From positions 1 through 34,993 of the forward strand of contig CAIMVM010000309.1 in NCBI GenBank assembly GCA_903844895.1: 34,993 nucleotides of DNA, written 5' to 3'. This document shows positions 1 through 8,161 of this stretch, in pieces. The notes under the pieces are model-generated. The model was not told the DNA's origin. It ran no database searches and saw nothing but the letters and a program-made list of their open reading frames with translations. Source of the stretch: an uncultured Pseudomonadota bacterium. Its GTDB lineage: Bacteria > Bdellovibrionota_B > Oligoflexia > Oligoflexales > CAIMVM01. The translations under genes and the position numbers were made by a program. Positions within the stretch are counted from its first letter, which is position 1, and every line of letters begins with the position of its first letter.

Positions 1-180
1 ATGCTTTGACAGGCTTTGTCACGGGTCGGGAACCGGCCTCAGGTGTGGAGGAGAAGAACTCTTTTCCTGTGAAACACGAAACTCCATCCCATACCGGAGC
101 AAGCCCCCAGGGCATGTGAGGATTGGGTGGAGTAGTTCATTTTGCACATACACAGTAAGACGCGTCTTTAACAGGCGCGT
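1..180 (+). ncRNA. Possible RNase P RNA (rnpB) 3' part, divergent, cut by the window edge
   Basis: No protein reading is convincing here. Around 84-109 the text AAACTCCATCC, then a short insert, then CGGAGCAAG resembles the well-conserved bacterial class A RNase P segment that reads AAACTCCACC followed by CGGAGCAAG. Upstream, GGAGGAGAAGAACTC (about 47-61) loosely recalls the AAGAGC-containing stem before that segment. Downstream, CACATACACAG (about 143-153) loosely recalls the ACAGAA joining region, and a GACGCG/CGCGTC hairpin follows at 158-180. The 5' half would lie outside the window. The last conserved block is poor and there is no clear terminator, so this is only a candidate. A different structured RNA, or chance similarity, remains possible. 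Confidence 0.35.
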
Positions 181-703
181 CAAGGGGATCAATTGTCAAA
201 ACCGTTCGACCGTGATAGTGAGATTCTACAGCTAGCGCCTCATTATCTGGCCGCGATTGTCGGAGAGGACTGAAGCAGCCAACCGAAAACTTACGCAAAC
301 TTGATCATTCGTCTTGTAACTACCTGTAATCACGCGGGCGGCAATTGGTAAAACTGGATAGAAACGTATTAGGTAAACAGCTTCTCCCATTTGATATTCT
401 AAAAACCGTCAATGTTTTTTCTGCAAGCCTTTGAGGGAAAAAGAGCTCAAAAGAACATAAAAATCACTTGACGGCAAAACAATGCATATGTATGGTTTTT
501 GTCACCGGCGGTATTCAAACAAATTTTTTATATCAAGCTACCAATCGAGCCAGTATAAAAGTATTGCAACCTAAGATCCAAACGCCTCTGAAATGCTTAA
601 AAACCACAAATTTTCATGGGGAAAGCAGATCTAGATTTGAAATGTGCTCTTCTTACTGACTCATAATAGGGAGAATTTTTTTTGGTAAAAACTTAAATGC
701 ATC
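181..703. other. Intergenic stretch with no supported gene
   Basis: About 520 bases without a credible coding region. The one ORF over 60 codons here (468-659, plus) has no ribosome binding site and a composition unlike the neighbouring proteins. A weak sigma-70-like pair occurs on the plus strand: TTGACG near 468, then TATGGT 17 bases later. It could serve something downstream, such as the small ORF at 704 or the hydrolase at 916. Nothing else was recognised. Confidence 0.4.
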
Positions 704-859
704 ATGGGCTTTAGAAATTTAATAAAAATAGGGCCAGCTAGGCCCAAATCTACGCCCAGGGAGATGACGGCTCTGGATCTTTGGAAACTTTCCATCGGTT
801 CAACCAGCATCGAAGAATTGGGAAATGAACTGCAAGCTTGCATGCGCAAGAGTGCGTAA
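704..859 (+). CDS. Possible small protein of 51 residues
   Basis: An ATG-to-TAA frame of 51 codons that starts MGFRNLIKIGPARPKS and ends CMRKSA. The second half looks like an amphipathic helix (around SIEELGNELQACMRK), and the residue mix is typical of real soluble proteins in the window. An in-frame stop just upstream (686-688) makes ATG 704 the only start. No good Shine-Dalgarno sequence precedes it; the only purine-rich run (AGGGAGA) is about 30 bases away. It lies 56 bases before the hydrolase gene on the same strand. It matches no family I recognise, and a chance ORF is a fair alternative. Confidence 0.25.
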   Translation: MGFRNLIKIGPARPKSTPREMTALDLWKLSIGSTSIEELGNELQACMRKSA

Positions 860-915
860 GTTTCAAGTAGCGGTAGTCACTTAAAGTCACACCATTTCCA
901 AAGAGCTAAACAGAC

Positions 916-1827
916 ATGACCGTTCCTAAATCCTCTTCAAAACTAACACAGTCGGGAATTGCTTATACGGTAATAGGCCAAGGTCCGGCTTTAATATTAG
1001 TTAACGGTTTAGGTCGCTCAGCCTCCCATTGGGTTGGCTTTGATCAATTACTAGCCGATCGATTTACCGTGATCACCTATGATCCACGTGGCATTGGTGA
1101 AAGCAGGGCGCCCTTGAACTGGAATCTTACAGTAGATCTTTTGGCGCAAGATGTTAGAGACATTACTGAAGCTGAAGATCTTACAGAAGTTTTTGTCTAT
1201 GGTTTTTCCTTGGGCGGCATGATTGCTTTGACGCTGGCTTTAAGGGAACCAGATATCTATACAAAAATAGTGTGTGTGAATTCAAGTGTGGGCGGTCTGC
1301 CACGACTAAGAATAAGCCCAAAGGCCATCGCGACGATGGCTAAAGGCGGTATTGCCGACCGTATTTCCTCTTATCAACATTTGTTTCAAAAAGGCTTTCT
1401 TAAAAAGCTCATAAAAGAAAACAATCCGATTTTGTCGCGAATTACAAAAAGTGATATGCATTTAGATCTATCTTATCTGCTTTTAGGTCATGAGTTAGGT
1501 CTTTCCAATCGTAGATCAACTGTGGATCGATGGCGCATGATAGAACGCCAGCACGGTCGCCCCATTGTGCAGACCATCAAACAGTTGGGTGCGGCGATTC
1601 GGTTTTCAAATCCTCTGAGTCTTAGATCAATCCGAGTTCCTACTTTGATGATTTGTGGGGGAAATGATGTTTTCGTTCCCAATTTGAATTCCAAAATATT
1701 AGGAAATTTAATTCCTGGCAGTATGTGTCGTTTGGTTCCAGATGGTGGTCATGAGCTTCATGTTGACAAGCCATTGATGCTCAAAACCATGCTCATAGAT
1801 TTTTATCTCAACCCTCCCAAGACCTAA
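916..1827 (+). CDS. Alpha/beta hydrolase fold protein
   Basis: A 303-residue alpha/beta hydrolase of unknown substrate, probably cytoplasmic, since there is no signal peptide or membrane segment. The oxyanion region reads LVNGLGRS (29-35), with Asn where HG is usual. The nucleophile elbow is GFSLGG with Ser98. The probable catalytic acid is Asp251 in GGNDVFVP and the catalytic His is His279 in GGHELHVD, so the triad is complete and correctly ordered. The segment at about 130-230 is the cap. The overall pattern resembles 3-oxoadipate enol-lactonase-like and esterase-like members, but substrate cannot be read from sequence. The start has a modest AAAGAG purine run upstream. It stands alone, with about 170 bases before fliK. 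Confidence 0.88.
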   Translation: MTVPKSSSKLTQSGIAYTVIGQGPALILVNGLGRSASHWVGFDQLLADRFTVITYDPRGIGESRAPLNWNLTVDLLAQDVRDITEAEDLTEVFVYGFSLGGMIALTLALREPDIYTKIVCVNSSVGGLPRLRISPKAIATMAKGGIADRISSYQHLFQKGFLKKLIKENNPILSRITKSDMHLDLSYLLLGHELGLSNRRSTVDRWRMIERQHGRPIVQTIKQLGAAIRFSNPLSLRSIRVPTLMICGGNDVFVPNLNSKILGNLIPGSMCRLVPDGGHELHVDKPLMLKTMLIDFYLNPPKT

Positions 1828-1863
1828 AAGATAAGCCAGCATTGACACGGTAATTTTTGCCTA

Positions 1864-1890
1864 TAAAGAAACCTAACTTTATGCCGAACT
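1864..1890 (+). promoter_or_regulatory. Sigma-28 (FliA)-like promoter for the fliK operon
   Basis: TAAA at 1864-1867 is followed by exactly 15 bases and then GCCGAACT at 1883-1890. The enterobacterial FliA consensus is TAAA-N15-GCCGATAA, so the first element, the spacing and the first five bases of the second element agree. It lies about 110 bases upstream of the fliK start in the correct orientation. FliA control of late flagellar genes is established knowledge; its use here is inference. Confidence 0.6.
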
Positions 1891-2000
1891 TAGACGTCTA
1901 GTAGCGGCTTATTAGGTGGGCATTACTTGCCATAGGCAAAAGTATAGGGAAAGAGCATAGTACCTCAAAGTGTAGTTATTTAAGAACTATCGGAGGCACT

Positions 2001-4097
2001 ATGGATAACATGCCTATTGGAGGACGCTCGACTGCTCCAGACAAGAACTCTTCCGTTCCCAAAAACAAGTCGGGTGCAGCAAGTCAGGAGAGTTCAAGAG
2101 CCTTTTCAAAAGAGCTTTTAAATGAATCAACTCCTGCCCCCAAAAGTACCAGCAAGGCACGTGATACTTCGAAAAATGAAAGCGCATCTGAAAGCTCTAG
2201 TGCGTCTGCTCGCACAGCACAGAAGCCATCTAAAAAATCGCCTAAGTCACAGTTAGAAGATGATACAAATTTAGAAGCCTCGTCAGGGGAAGATTCCAAT
2301 GGCTCTCGCGACGTAGAAGCTTCGAAAAAAACTGATCGTGCTCAACCTAAAGATGCTACTTCAAAAGAGCAGGCGGATTCTAGTTCTGCAAAAACAGCTT
2401 TGCGAAAAATCGCTGCACAAATGAAAAGTGAGGGGCAAGATCCACAAATAGCATCCCCTATATTAGGAATTCTATCGGGAAAGCCTTCTTCTGTGCCATT
2501 AGAGTCTGTACCGGAACTTATCGTGACGAGTCCTTTTGTGGTCAGAGCTCTAGGGGAAGATCTCCCGCAGTATCTAAGTACTCCGCAATCTTTGGAAAGT
2601 CTATCGAACAGCTTAGATCTCTCTGATGAGGTTTTGGATCGTGCTAAAGAGATGGGTGTTGATCCTATGGTAGCCCTGACACCTAAAGATTTGTTCATGG
2701 CCCTGGGAATTGATACTCAGAAAATCAGTTCAGAACTTCTAAGAATAAGAGAACGCGGACCTATGGAAGGTCTCAGCGGCATTATTAACGGATTAAAAAA
2801 ATCATCATTGCCAATTGAAAGCGATGTTCCAGCGGTCTCTGGTCGTCCCATCATCAGAACTAAGGATGATTTGCTTCGAGTTTCCGAAGCAGCTCGCAAG
2901 GCTAGTGGCGTAGATCTTTCCGGCGTGACTCCACAATTTGCGACTGGCGGGGCTTCAGCCCCTGAGAGTGCAAGCTATAATGCTGCAAGTGAAAACGAAG
3001 ATCCCAACTTCGCCCTATTGATGGAAAATCAGCTTGGAAATCAGACGCTTTCCAGTGCGTCCAGCTCAAGATCAGACTTTTTGAGTAATCCTCTAGCAAA
3101 AGGGGAAGACGTCATAGATAGATCTCAATTCGCCAGAGTTGAGCGCAGCTCAATTGACCCTTATGATGCGATGAGTCTTCAGATGGAAGATATTCAAAAA
3201 TTGAGTTTAGACTCTAAAATCTCGCCCTTGACTCCTCAAACAGCGTCCATACAGGACCTCGCAATGAATCGCGATCTTACGGGGGAAGTTTTAAGACTTC
3301 GCATTCAAGAAGGCGCTCCAGACTTGAAAGGTCCTTCGCTTTTTGAGAGAAAAAATCTTAAAGTTGATGATTCAGCTGATTTTTCATCCGATTTAGCTCT
3401 AAATGATAGATCTTTCTTTGCTGATGAGGCCCTTACTAGTTTGGGGGTAAGTCTATCCGAGGAAAGAAACTCTCAGTTTAGCTCTGATAGAGACCAGCGT
3501 TCTGATTTGTTCTCAAAGGGTGATGAGCGAGAGTTGATAGATGATTCTCAAGTTCCAAATCATTCTCACCAAATGAGTCACGTAGAAGCCGGGAAAAGTA
3601 AATTTCAAGGCCTTGTGGAGCAGGCGCCTTCAGGAAATATCTCACAGGCCTCAAGTGTACGTGACATGATTGATAAAGCACAAATGCATTTAGACAAAAA
3701 TGGCGGATCGATGCGTATAGAAATGGGGGGCGAAAATCCTGTTTCTCTCGCTATAAGAGTGGTGGAAAATGAGGTAAGTCTCAAAGTGTCAACTCAAAAC
3801 GATTCCATGCGTGACCTTATTTCTAGCGAGATATCTAGACTTCAAGATTCGCTTACATCTCGAAATCTAAAACTCACGGAAGTTGACCTAGGTCGTCAGA
3901 CATTCTCAGGGTCCCATGAAGGCCAAAAGCAAAACCAGACCAATGGCTTTATGGATTTCAACTCTGGGTCAGGTAGCCGGCAAAATCCTTTTAGAGAAAA
4001 CTCAAAAAATCAAATCCAAGAAATTCAAGAAACCGGCTTTTCTAAAGTTGGGGAGAGAATGCGTAATGACTTAGGCAAACTTTTGGTGAGGGTATAA
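2001..4097 (+). CDS. fliK: Flagellar hook-length control protein FliK
   Basis: A 698-residue secreted ruler protein that sets hook length and switches the flagellar export gate to filament substrates. The conserved Flg_hook C-terminal domain occupies about residues 550-640. It includes GGSMRIEMGGENPVSLAIRV, then an amphipathic stretch with LKVSTQNDSMRDLI and a leucine-rich helix SEISRLQDSLTSRNLKL, all typical of FliK. The first 130 or so residues are very rich in Ser, Lys, Glu and Ala and look disordered; the centre is also low in complexity. It is much longer than enterobacterial FliK (about 400 residues). A good ribosome binding site, GGAGG, lies four bases before ATG 2001. It follows a FliA-like promoter and is spaced three bases from flgD, which fits co-transcription. 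Confidence 0.9.
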   Translation: MDNMPIGGRSTAPDKNSSVPKNKSGAASQESSRAFSKELLNESTPAPKSTSKARDTSKNESASESSSASARTAQKPSKKSPKSQLEDDTNLEASSGEDSNGSRDVEASKKTDRAQPKDATSKEQADSSSAKTALRKIAAQMKSEGQDPQIASPILGILSGKPSSVPLESVPELIVTSPFVVRALGEDLPQYLSTPQSLESLSNSLDLSDEVLDRAKEMGVDPMVALTPKDLFMALGIDTQKISSELLRIRERGPMEGLSGIINGLKKSSLPIESDVPAVSGRPIIRTKDDLLRVSEAARKASGVDLSGVTPQFATGGASAPESASYNAASENEDPNFALLMENQLGNQTLSSASSSRSDFLSNPLAKGEDVIDRSQFARVERSSIDPYDAMSLQMEDIQKLSLDSKISPLTPQTASIQDLAMNRDLTGEVLRLRIQEGAPDLKGPSLFERKNLKVDDSADFSSDLALNDRSFFADEALTSLGVSLSEERNSQFSSDRDQRSDLFSKGDERELIDDSQVPNHSHQMSHVEAGKSKFQGLVEQAPSGNISQASSVRDMIDKAQMHLDKNGGSMRIEMGGENPVSLAIRVVENEVSLKVSTQNDSMRDLISSEISRLQDSLTSRNLKLTEVDLGRQTFSGSHEGQKQNQTNGFMDFNSGSGSRQNPFRENSKNQIQEIQETGFSKVGERMRNDLGKLLVRV

Positions 4098-4100
4098 GCT

Positions 4101-5396
4101 ATGGCTAATGCACTAGTACAAAGAGCTGTAGGGCTGCCAGTTGGAGCTAATCGTCAGGATTTAAGTGCTCAAAAAATATCTAACCCCACAGGCATTGTCA
4201 AGAATGAAGCAACCAATACCGATTTTAAATCTATTTTGATGAACTCGAATTTTGAAGAAAAAAAGAAGCGTGAATCAGATGCGAAAGGAGATCTTTCTGG
4301 GGCTAAAAACTATGAAGATTTTCTCGAAAAACTAAATCGTCAAACGAAACAAAAAGACGCACCAAAGAATAATTTAGATAAGAATGATTTTTTAAAGTTG
4401 TTCGTAACCCAACTTCAAGCGCAAGACCCGCTCAATCCGCAGGATGGGACGCAGATGGCGTCTCAGCTGGCGCAATTCAATGGCTTAGAGCAAATGCTTA
4501 ACGTCAATACCACCCTTGAGAAAATGATGGCTGCACAAAACTCGGGCCGTGCCATGCAGTATGTAAACTACATAGGCAAGGAGCTGTCCATTTCGGGCGG
4601 CGATGTCAGAATGGATCAGGGAAAAACCAATGATGTATTCCTCTCAAGTCCTATGGCCTTGGGAAGGGCGACTTTAACCGTTAAAGATTCTTTTGGGAAA
4701 ATCGTCGCAGAAAGGGAGCTTGGAGCCCTGGAGCAGGGTGAGCACCGGATTGCTTGGGACGGAAAAGATAATACCGGTAAGTCCTTGGGAGATGGTAAGT
4801 ATACGTTTGATATCAGCGCGAAAAACGGAAACGGCGAGTCCGTCGATCTCAAGCTTTCCTCAAAAGTGCAAGTTACCGGCGTTGATCTAGGAGACGCCGG
4901 ACAGAACGTCTATACAACAGTTGGAGCTGTGCCCTTTGACAAAATTCAAGCGGTTGGTGCCACTGGGTTTACCTCAGCTAAAGTCCGAGAAGTGAATGCT
5001 GCCATTGAATTAAAAAAGAATCCATCGGGAGACAATGAACCTAATGGAGGCATAGATGGCGCTGGCGAGACACCGGCCGCGCAAAATCTAGATAAGCCTG
5101 CGGGCATTGTGGCAGAAGGCGACGCTCCCATAGGGGCACCTTCGGAGGCTAAATTGGGCGGTGAATCCCGTGGGAACAACTCTCAAGTCCCTGCGCAAAA
5201 TGGGAAGCCAGGAGCCCCTAAGAGTGTAGAAGCTGGCTCAGATCCGAGTAAATCTATCTCTGCGGATCAGCTCCCTCCAGAAATTAGAAAGTCTTTAGAG
5301 CAGCAGTTTGGTGGAAATGGCAAGACTTCCCCCGCAAAGCCAAGTAAAATAGCCGTGACGAATCCACCAGTACCAAAAAATGAGGTTGAACTTTAA
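4101..5396 (+). CDS. flgD: Flagellar hook capping/scaffold protein FlgD with extended C-terminus
   Basis: FlgD caps the growing hook and is needed for FlgE assembly. Residues 91-165 carry the diagnostic N-terminal region, including DFLKLFVTQLQAQDPLNP, then QMASQLAQFNGLEQM. A beta-rich Ig-like section follows at about 165-290, with HRIAWDGKDNTGKSLGDGKY, which is typical of FlgD. The core is preceded by about 90 extra residues and followed by about 135 Gly/Pro/Ala/Ser-rich residues (about 300-431), so it is well above the usual 230-260 residues. The start sits three bases after fliK, with a GAGGGT purine run upstream. Its stop overlaps the next start by one base (TAATG). Confidence 0.93.
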   Translation: MANALVQRAVGLPVGANRQDLSAQKISNPTGIVKNEATNTDFKSILMNSNFEEKKKRESDAKGDLSGAKNYEDFLEKLNRQTKQKDAPKNNLDKNDFLKLFVTQLQAQDPLNPQDGTQMASQLAQFNGLEQMLNVNTTLEKMMAAQNSGRAMQYVNYIGKELSISGGDVRMDQGKTNDVFLSSPMALGRATLTVKDSFGKIVAERELGALEQGEHRIAWDGKDNTGKSLGDGKYTFDISAKNGNGESVDLKLSSKVQVTGVDLGDAGQNVYTTVGAVPFDKIQAVGATGFTSAKVREVNAAIELKKNPSGDNEPNGGIDGAGETPAAQNLDKPAGIVAEGDAPIGAPSEAKLGGESRGNNSQVPAQNGKPGAPKSVEAGSDPSKSISADQLPPEIRKSLEQQFGGNGKTSPAKPSKIAVTNPPVPKNEVEL

Positions 5397-7012
5397 TGTT
5401 AAGAAAAAATTTTTGGCCCTTGGCTCTGTGCTTAAGCACCTTGTTTCAGTTTTCCTGTGGGAAGAAAAAAGAAGAAACAAAATCGGTTCCTAAAGATGTC
5501 CAAGTAGCGGAAACGCCTAATTGTGATCTTTCCACAGTTGGTTGTGCCGTGACATTTACCGGTGCCACCATGGCACCTACCTTGCCAGATGGGGACTATG
5601 TTGGGGTTTCATTTACACTAGGTGATACAGCCACTCGAAACGATGGTGGAGAGTCAGGCGATAAAGTAGTCATGGAAAACAGTTCCAAACTTTCTTTGAC
5701 TTCAAAAAATTTCGCCCCTGAGTTCGTCGACCTAAATTATATGAGACGACTTATCGCCAATCGCTATACGAGATCGGCTACTGACCGAGATCCTATTTGG
5801 GGCCTTATTCGCGCCTATGATGAAGCCGCTTCGGCTCAATTTTTGACAGGAAACGTATCTTTATGGGATTACTTTAAAAGTGAGCAGAAAAAAGCGGGAT
5901 CGATTCCCAGTCTCCCATTGACCTCTCCAGAACTAGTCTGTCCTCCAGGAGAGCTTGATTTAGGAGCTTTTGGTGGCAAAATTAATCCCACAAGTAGATT
6001 GGAAAGATTAAATGTTTGCGTGATGGTGCAGGACCAAATTTCAGGGTCGGTGTCTAGCGATGACGTTTTAGCTTGGTCAAATTCCATTGTCTCTAGGTAT
6101 GAGGAAATTTTTGGTGCTCAGGCAGCTGTAGATGGATTTAAACCGATACCTTGGATTGTTTTAATGAACGCGAGCGCCACTCCAAGTTTGGCTACGACAT
6201 TGGGAGCGTTTGTCAGAGATCCTAGTGCCGCGAATAAGCATCCGGTCATCATTATTAACACATCTCAAATCAATCAAACCACAAGTCGCATCGACACGCT
6301 GGGTACGATAGCCCATGAGATCTACCACGGAATTTCTTATTATTATAAAATTGTTGTAAACAAAAAGACGCTCGAAACAGTCGCTATCGACGAGGGGATA
6401 GCCCACGTGATGGAAGATATCTTTGGAAACTCTGCCAAAGTGGAAACCGGATGGACTTCGTCTTTTATTGGAGCTGCGATAGATAGCACTTATCCGGTAC
6501 TTAACAACTGGGTTGCTGGTTTTAGCCAGCCCCAAGCTCGCGGTGGTGCCCATTCTTTTATGTACTATTTGACCGACATGTTTGGTGGTCTTTCTGCCGC
6601 TACCGCAAGCGCGACCACCGCAAGTGGAAATGGGATCAATTTGCTTCGGGATCTCATAAAATCCCCAAGTATCGGACCAGCCAATATAGAAGCTGTGACT
6701 GGGTTTAAGATTCCGCAGTTGATGGGCGATTTTGCAGCAACTGTCGTTTTAGATAAGTCATCTGTAAAGGCAGCCTCGGAAAGGTGGACATTAAAAACAC
6801 CGTTCTCATTGACTTCGATCAGCGGCGAAAAGGTGGACATAGGGCACCGCTTTGCTTATGACGTTTCTACCTTAAGCCCTCTTGCTCAAGATGACTTTGA
6901 CTCCCCTTATTATGCACTTAATGGTTTTCTATGGACCCAGTCAGGCACAAAAAAACTTGAGCTGAGTTCAAATGTAGCTAACGCGGGACTTACATTAGTG
7001 AGGATTAAATGA
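5396..7012 (+). CDS. Putative lipoprotein zinc metallopeptidase (HExxH, gluzincin-like)
   Basis: A 538-residue protein of no family I can name. It begins with a hydrophobic signal and Cys21 in LFQFSCGKKKEE; the lipobox is imperfect at -3, but the charged tail after Cys is typical of a bacterial lipoprotein. An HEIYH zinc-binding motif lies at 307-311 (TIAHEIYHG), and DEGIAHVME at 332-340 offers Glu333 as third ligand about 20 residues later. This spacing fits gluzincin-type peptidases. Residues 35-300 and the C-terminal 150 residues match nothing recognised. It overlaps flgD by one base and the next gene by four, so it is translated with the flagellar genes. Roles in hook, sheath or envelope remodelling are inference. 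Confidence 0.75.
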   Translation: MLRKNFWPLALCLSTLFQFSCGKKKEETKSVPKDVQVAETPNCDLSTVGCAVTFTGATMAPTLPDGDYVGVSFTLGDTATRNDGGESGDKVVMENSSKLSLTSKNFAPEFVDLNYMRRLIANRYTRSATDRDPIWGLIRAYDEAASAQFLTGNVSLWDYFKSEQKKAGSIPSLPLTSPELVCPPGELDLGAFGGKINPTSRLERLNVCVMVQDQISGSVSSDDVLAWSNSIVSRYEEIFGAQAAVDGFKPIPWIVLMNASATPSLATTLGAFVRDPSAANKHPVIIINTSQINQTTSRIDTLGTIAHEIYHGISYYYKIVVNKKTLETVAIDEGIAHVMEDIFGNSAKVETGWTSSFIGAAIDSTYPVLNNWVAGFSQPQARGGAHSFMYYLTDMFGGLSAATASATTASGNGINLLRDLIKSPSIGPANIEAVTGFKIPQLMGDFAATVVLDKSSVKAASERWTLKTPFSLTSISGEKVDIGHRFAYDVSTLSPLAQDDFDSPYYALNGFLWTQSGTKKLELSSNVANAGLTLVRIK

Positions 7013-7500
7013 TATCGACGGCATTTTTAAGACTTTTGAGTTCAGGTTTGCTTTTTTTGGGGGTCAGTCAGTCAGGATTTTCTGGGTCTCTTAAAAAAGA
7101 AGGATTTGTCAAGAATGTGGGATCGTCAGGACAAACGGTTGCAAATCTAGGAGATGGATTAGATCTATGTCCTGCGGAAAAAGGCGAACTAGCCAAGAAG
7201 CTATCTGGCTACATGATTTCTGTGGAAGGAACTAAAAATGAACAAAAAAAATGCATTGAGGTTTCTAAAATAGAGGTTTTGAAGTCTTCTCGCGGAGAAC
7301 CCGTGCTTCTCGGGACGCTTAAAAAATCCAATGCAAATTGGGTCTTGCAAGGTGAAGATGGAAAATCTTATACCTTTCTAAAGATTCCCAAAGGCATGCG
7401 AGCGTTGGAAAATAAAAAACTTCTGGTGGATGCTGCTCAGACCTCTGGTCTCGAGACTTGGAAAGTAGTATCCTATATGATCAACCCTCTTACGGAGTAA
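7009..7500 (+). CDS. Small exported protein of unknown function
   Basis: A 163-residue protein with an N-terminal hydrophobic signal (LLSSGLLFLGVSQSGFSG, about 9-26) and probable cleavage near residue 26. The mature part is lysine-rich and holds two cysteines (in LDLCPAEK and KKCIEV) that could form a disulfide. No domain is recognised. The ATG overlaps the stop of the preceding gene (ATGA), and GAGG lies six bases upstream, which indicates translational coupling. Its position at the end of the fliK-flgD run suggests export to periplasm or outer surface with a flagellum- or envelope-linked role; this is context only. Confidence 0.7.
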   Translation: MISTAFLRLLSSGLLFLGVSQSGFSGSLKKEGFVKNVGSSGQTVANLGDGLDLCPAEKGELAKKLSGYMISVEGTKNEQKKCIEVSKIEVLKSSRGEPVLLGTLKKSNANWVLQGEDGKSYTFLKIPKGMRALENKKLLVDAAQTSGLETWKVVSYMINPLTE

Positions 7501-7502
7501 TT

Positions 7503-8153
7503 ATGAAATCTATTCGAGTCTTATTCGTGGCGCTATGTTTGTGCGCTCAATCAGCTTTTGCAGGATCTTACCTCATCGTTGCAGGTAAGGGTGGAAAATT
7601 TGATGGGGATCTTGCCAAGTCTTATAAATCTGCAGGCGCAGGCAAAATGGAATTTGTCCTAGATGCTACAAAAAAAATCGATGGTAGCTCTGCGATGGCT
7701 AGTTTTACTTCGGTAAAAGCCTCTTTAGAGAAGCAGTTGGGCGCCAAGTGGAGTGTTAAAGTTTCTGGTTCTGAAGCAGCTACTTTAGTGGAGTTCAAGG
7801 GTAAAGAAGCTGATTTTCTGAAGGCCGTGTCTCAGACCAAAATAAAGGCAAGCGCGACGGAAGAAATCGCCATGGAGGGAAGCTCCTCCGATACGGGTAT
7901 TAGAGCTAAAGGCATTCCTCCTCGTGAGCCTAAGGAAGACGAAGTTCGTGGGACAGTCCTTAAAGTCGACGCCAACATGATGGTTGTCGTTGTGGATGCA
8001 AAAGGTACGGGCGCCATAGCTTCGAAAGTAGCGAGCGGAAAAGTAAAAGTAACTCCCGTTCAGCCAGGCTTTGTTGCGAAATCCACGATTTATTTTGTAC
8101 CTGAAGCCATTGAAGCGACGGGTGTTAAGATTAAATCTGCAACTTCGAAATAG
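7503..8153 (+). CDS. Small exported protein of unknown function, last gene of the flagellar run
   Basis: The frame opens further upstream at 7458, but ATG 7503 is the better start. It has GGAG six bases before it and gives a textbook signal peptide, MKSIRVLFVALCLCAQSAFA, followed by GSYLIV. The protein has 216 residues. The mature part contains alternating hydrophobic strands and a short proline/charged hinge (about KGIPPREPKEDEVRG, residues 136-150), suggesting two small domains. No family is recognised. It begins two bases after the previous stop. It converges with rng, with only eight bases between stop codons and no visible terminator. Confidence 0.75.
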   Translation: MKSIRVLFVALCLCAQSAFAGSYLIVAGKGGKFDGDLAKSYKSAGAGKMEFVLDATKKIDGSSAMASFTSVKASLEKQLGAKWSVKVSGSEAATLVEFKGKEADFLKAVSQTKIKASATEEIAMEGSSSDTGIRAKGIPPREPKEDEVRGTVLKVDANMMVVVVDAKGTGAIASKVASGKVKVTPVQPGFVAKSTIYFVPEAIEATGVKIKSATSK

Positions 8154-8161
8154 TTGCCATT

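Noticed and set aside
268-285. SRP RNA-like GAAGCAGCCAA
   Set aside because: The matching half of the conserved apical loop (GGUCCGGAAGG) is missing and no symmetric stem is seen.
468-659. 63-residue ORF
   Set aside because: It has no ribosome binding site, an unusual Cys/Met-rich composition and no similarity in style to real proteins in the window.
1836-1867. Sigma-70 promoter TTGACA...TATAAA upstream of fliK
   Set aside because: The spacing is only 14 bases, too short. The FliA-like element overlapping it has exact spacing.
5433-5460. Alternative lipobox at Cys12 of the metallopeptidase lipoprotein
   Set aside because: Cys12 sits inside the hydrophobic core with Leu at -1; Cys21, at the end of the core and before a charged tail, fits better.
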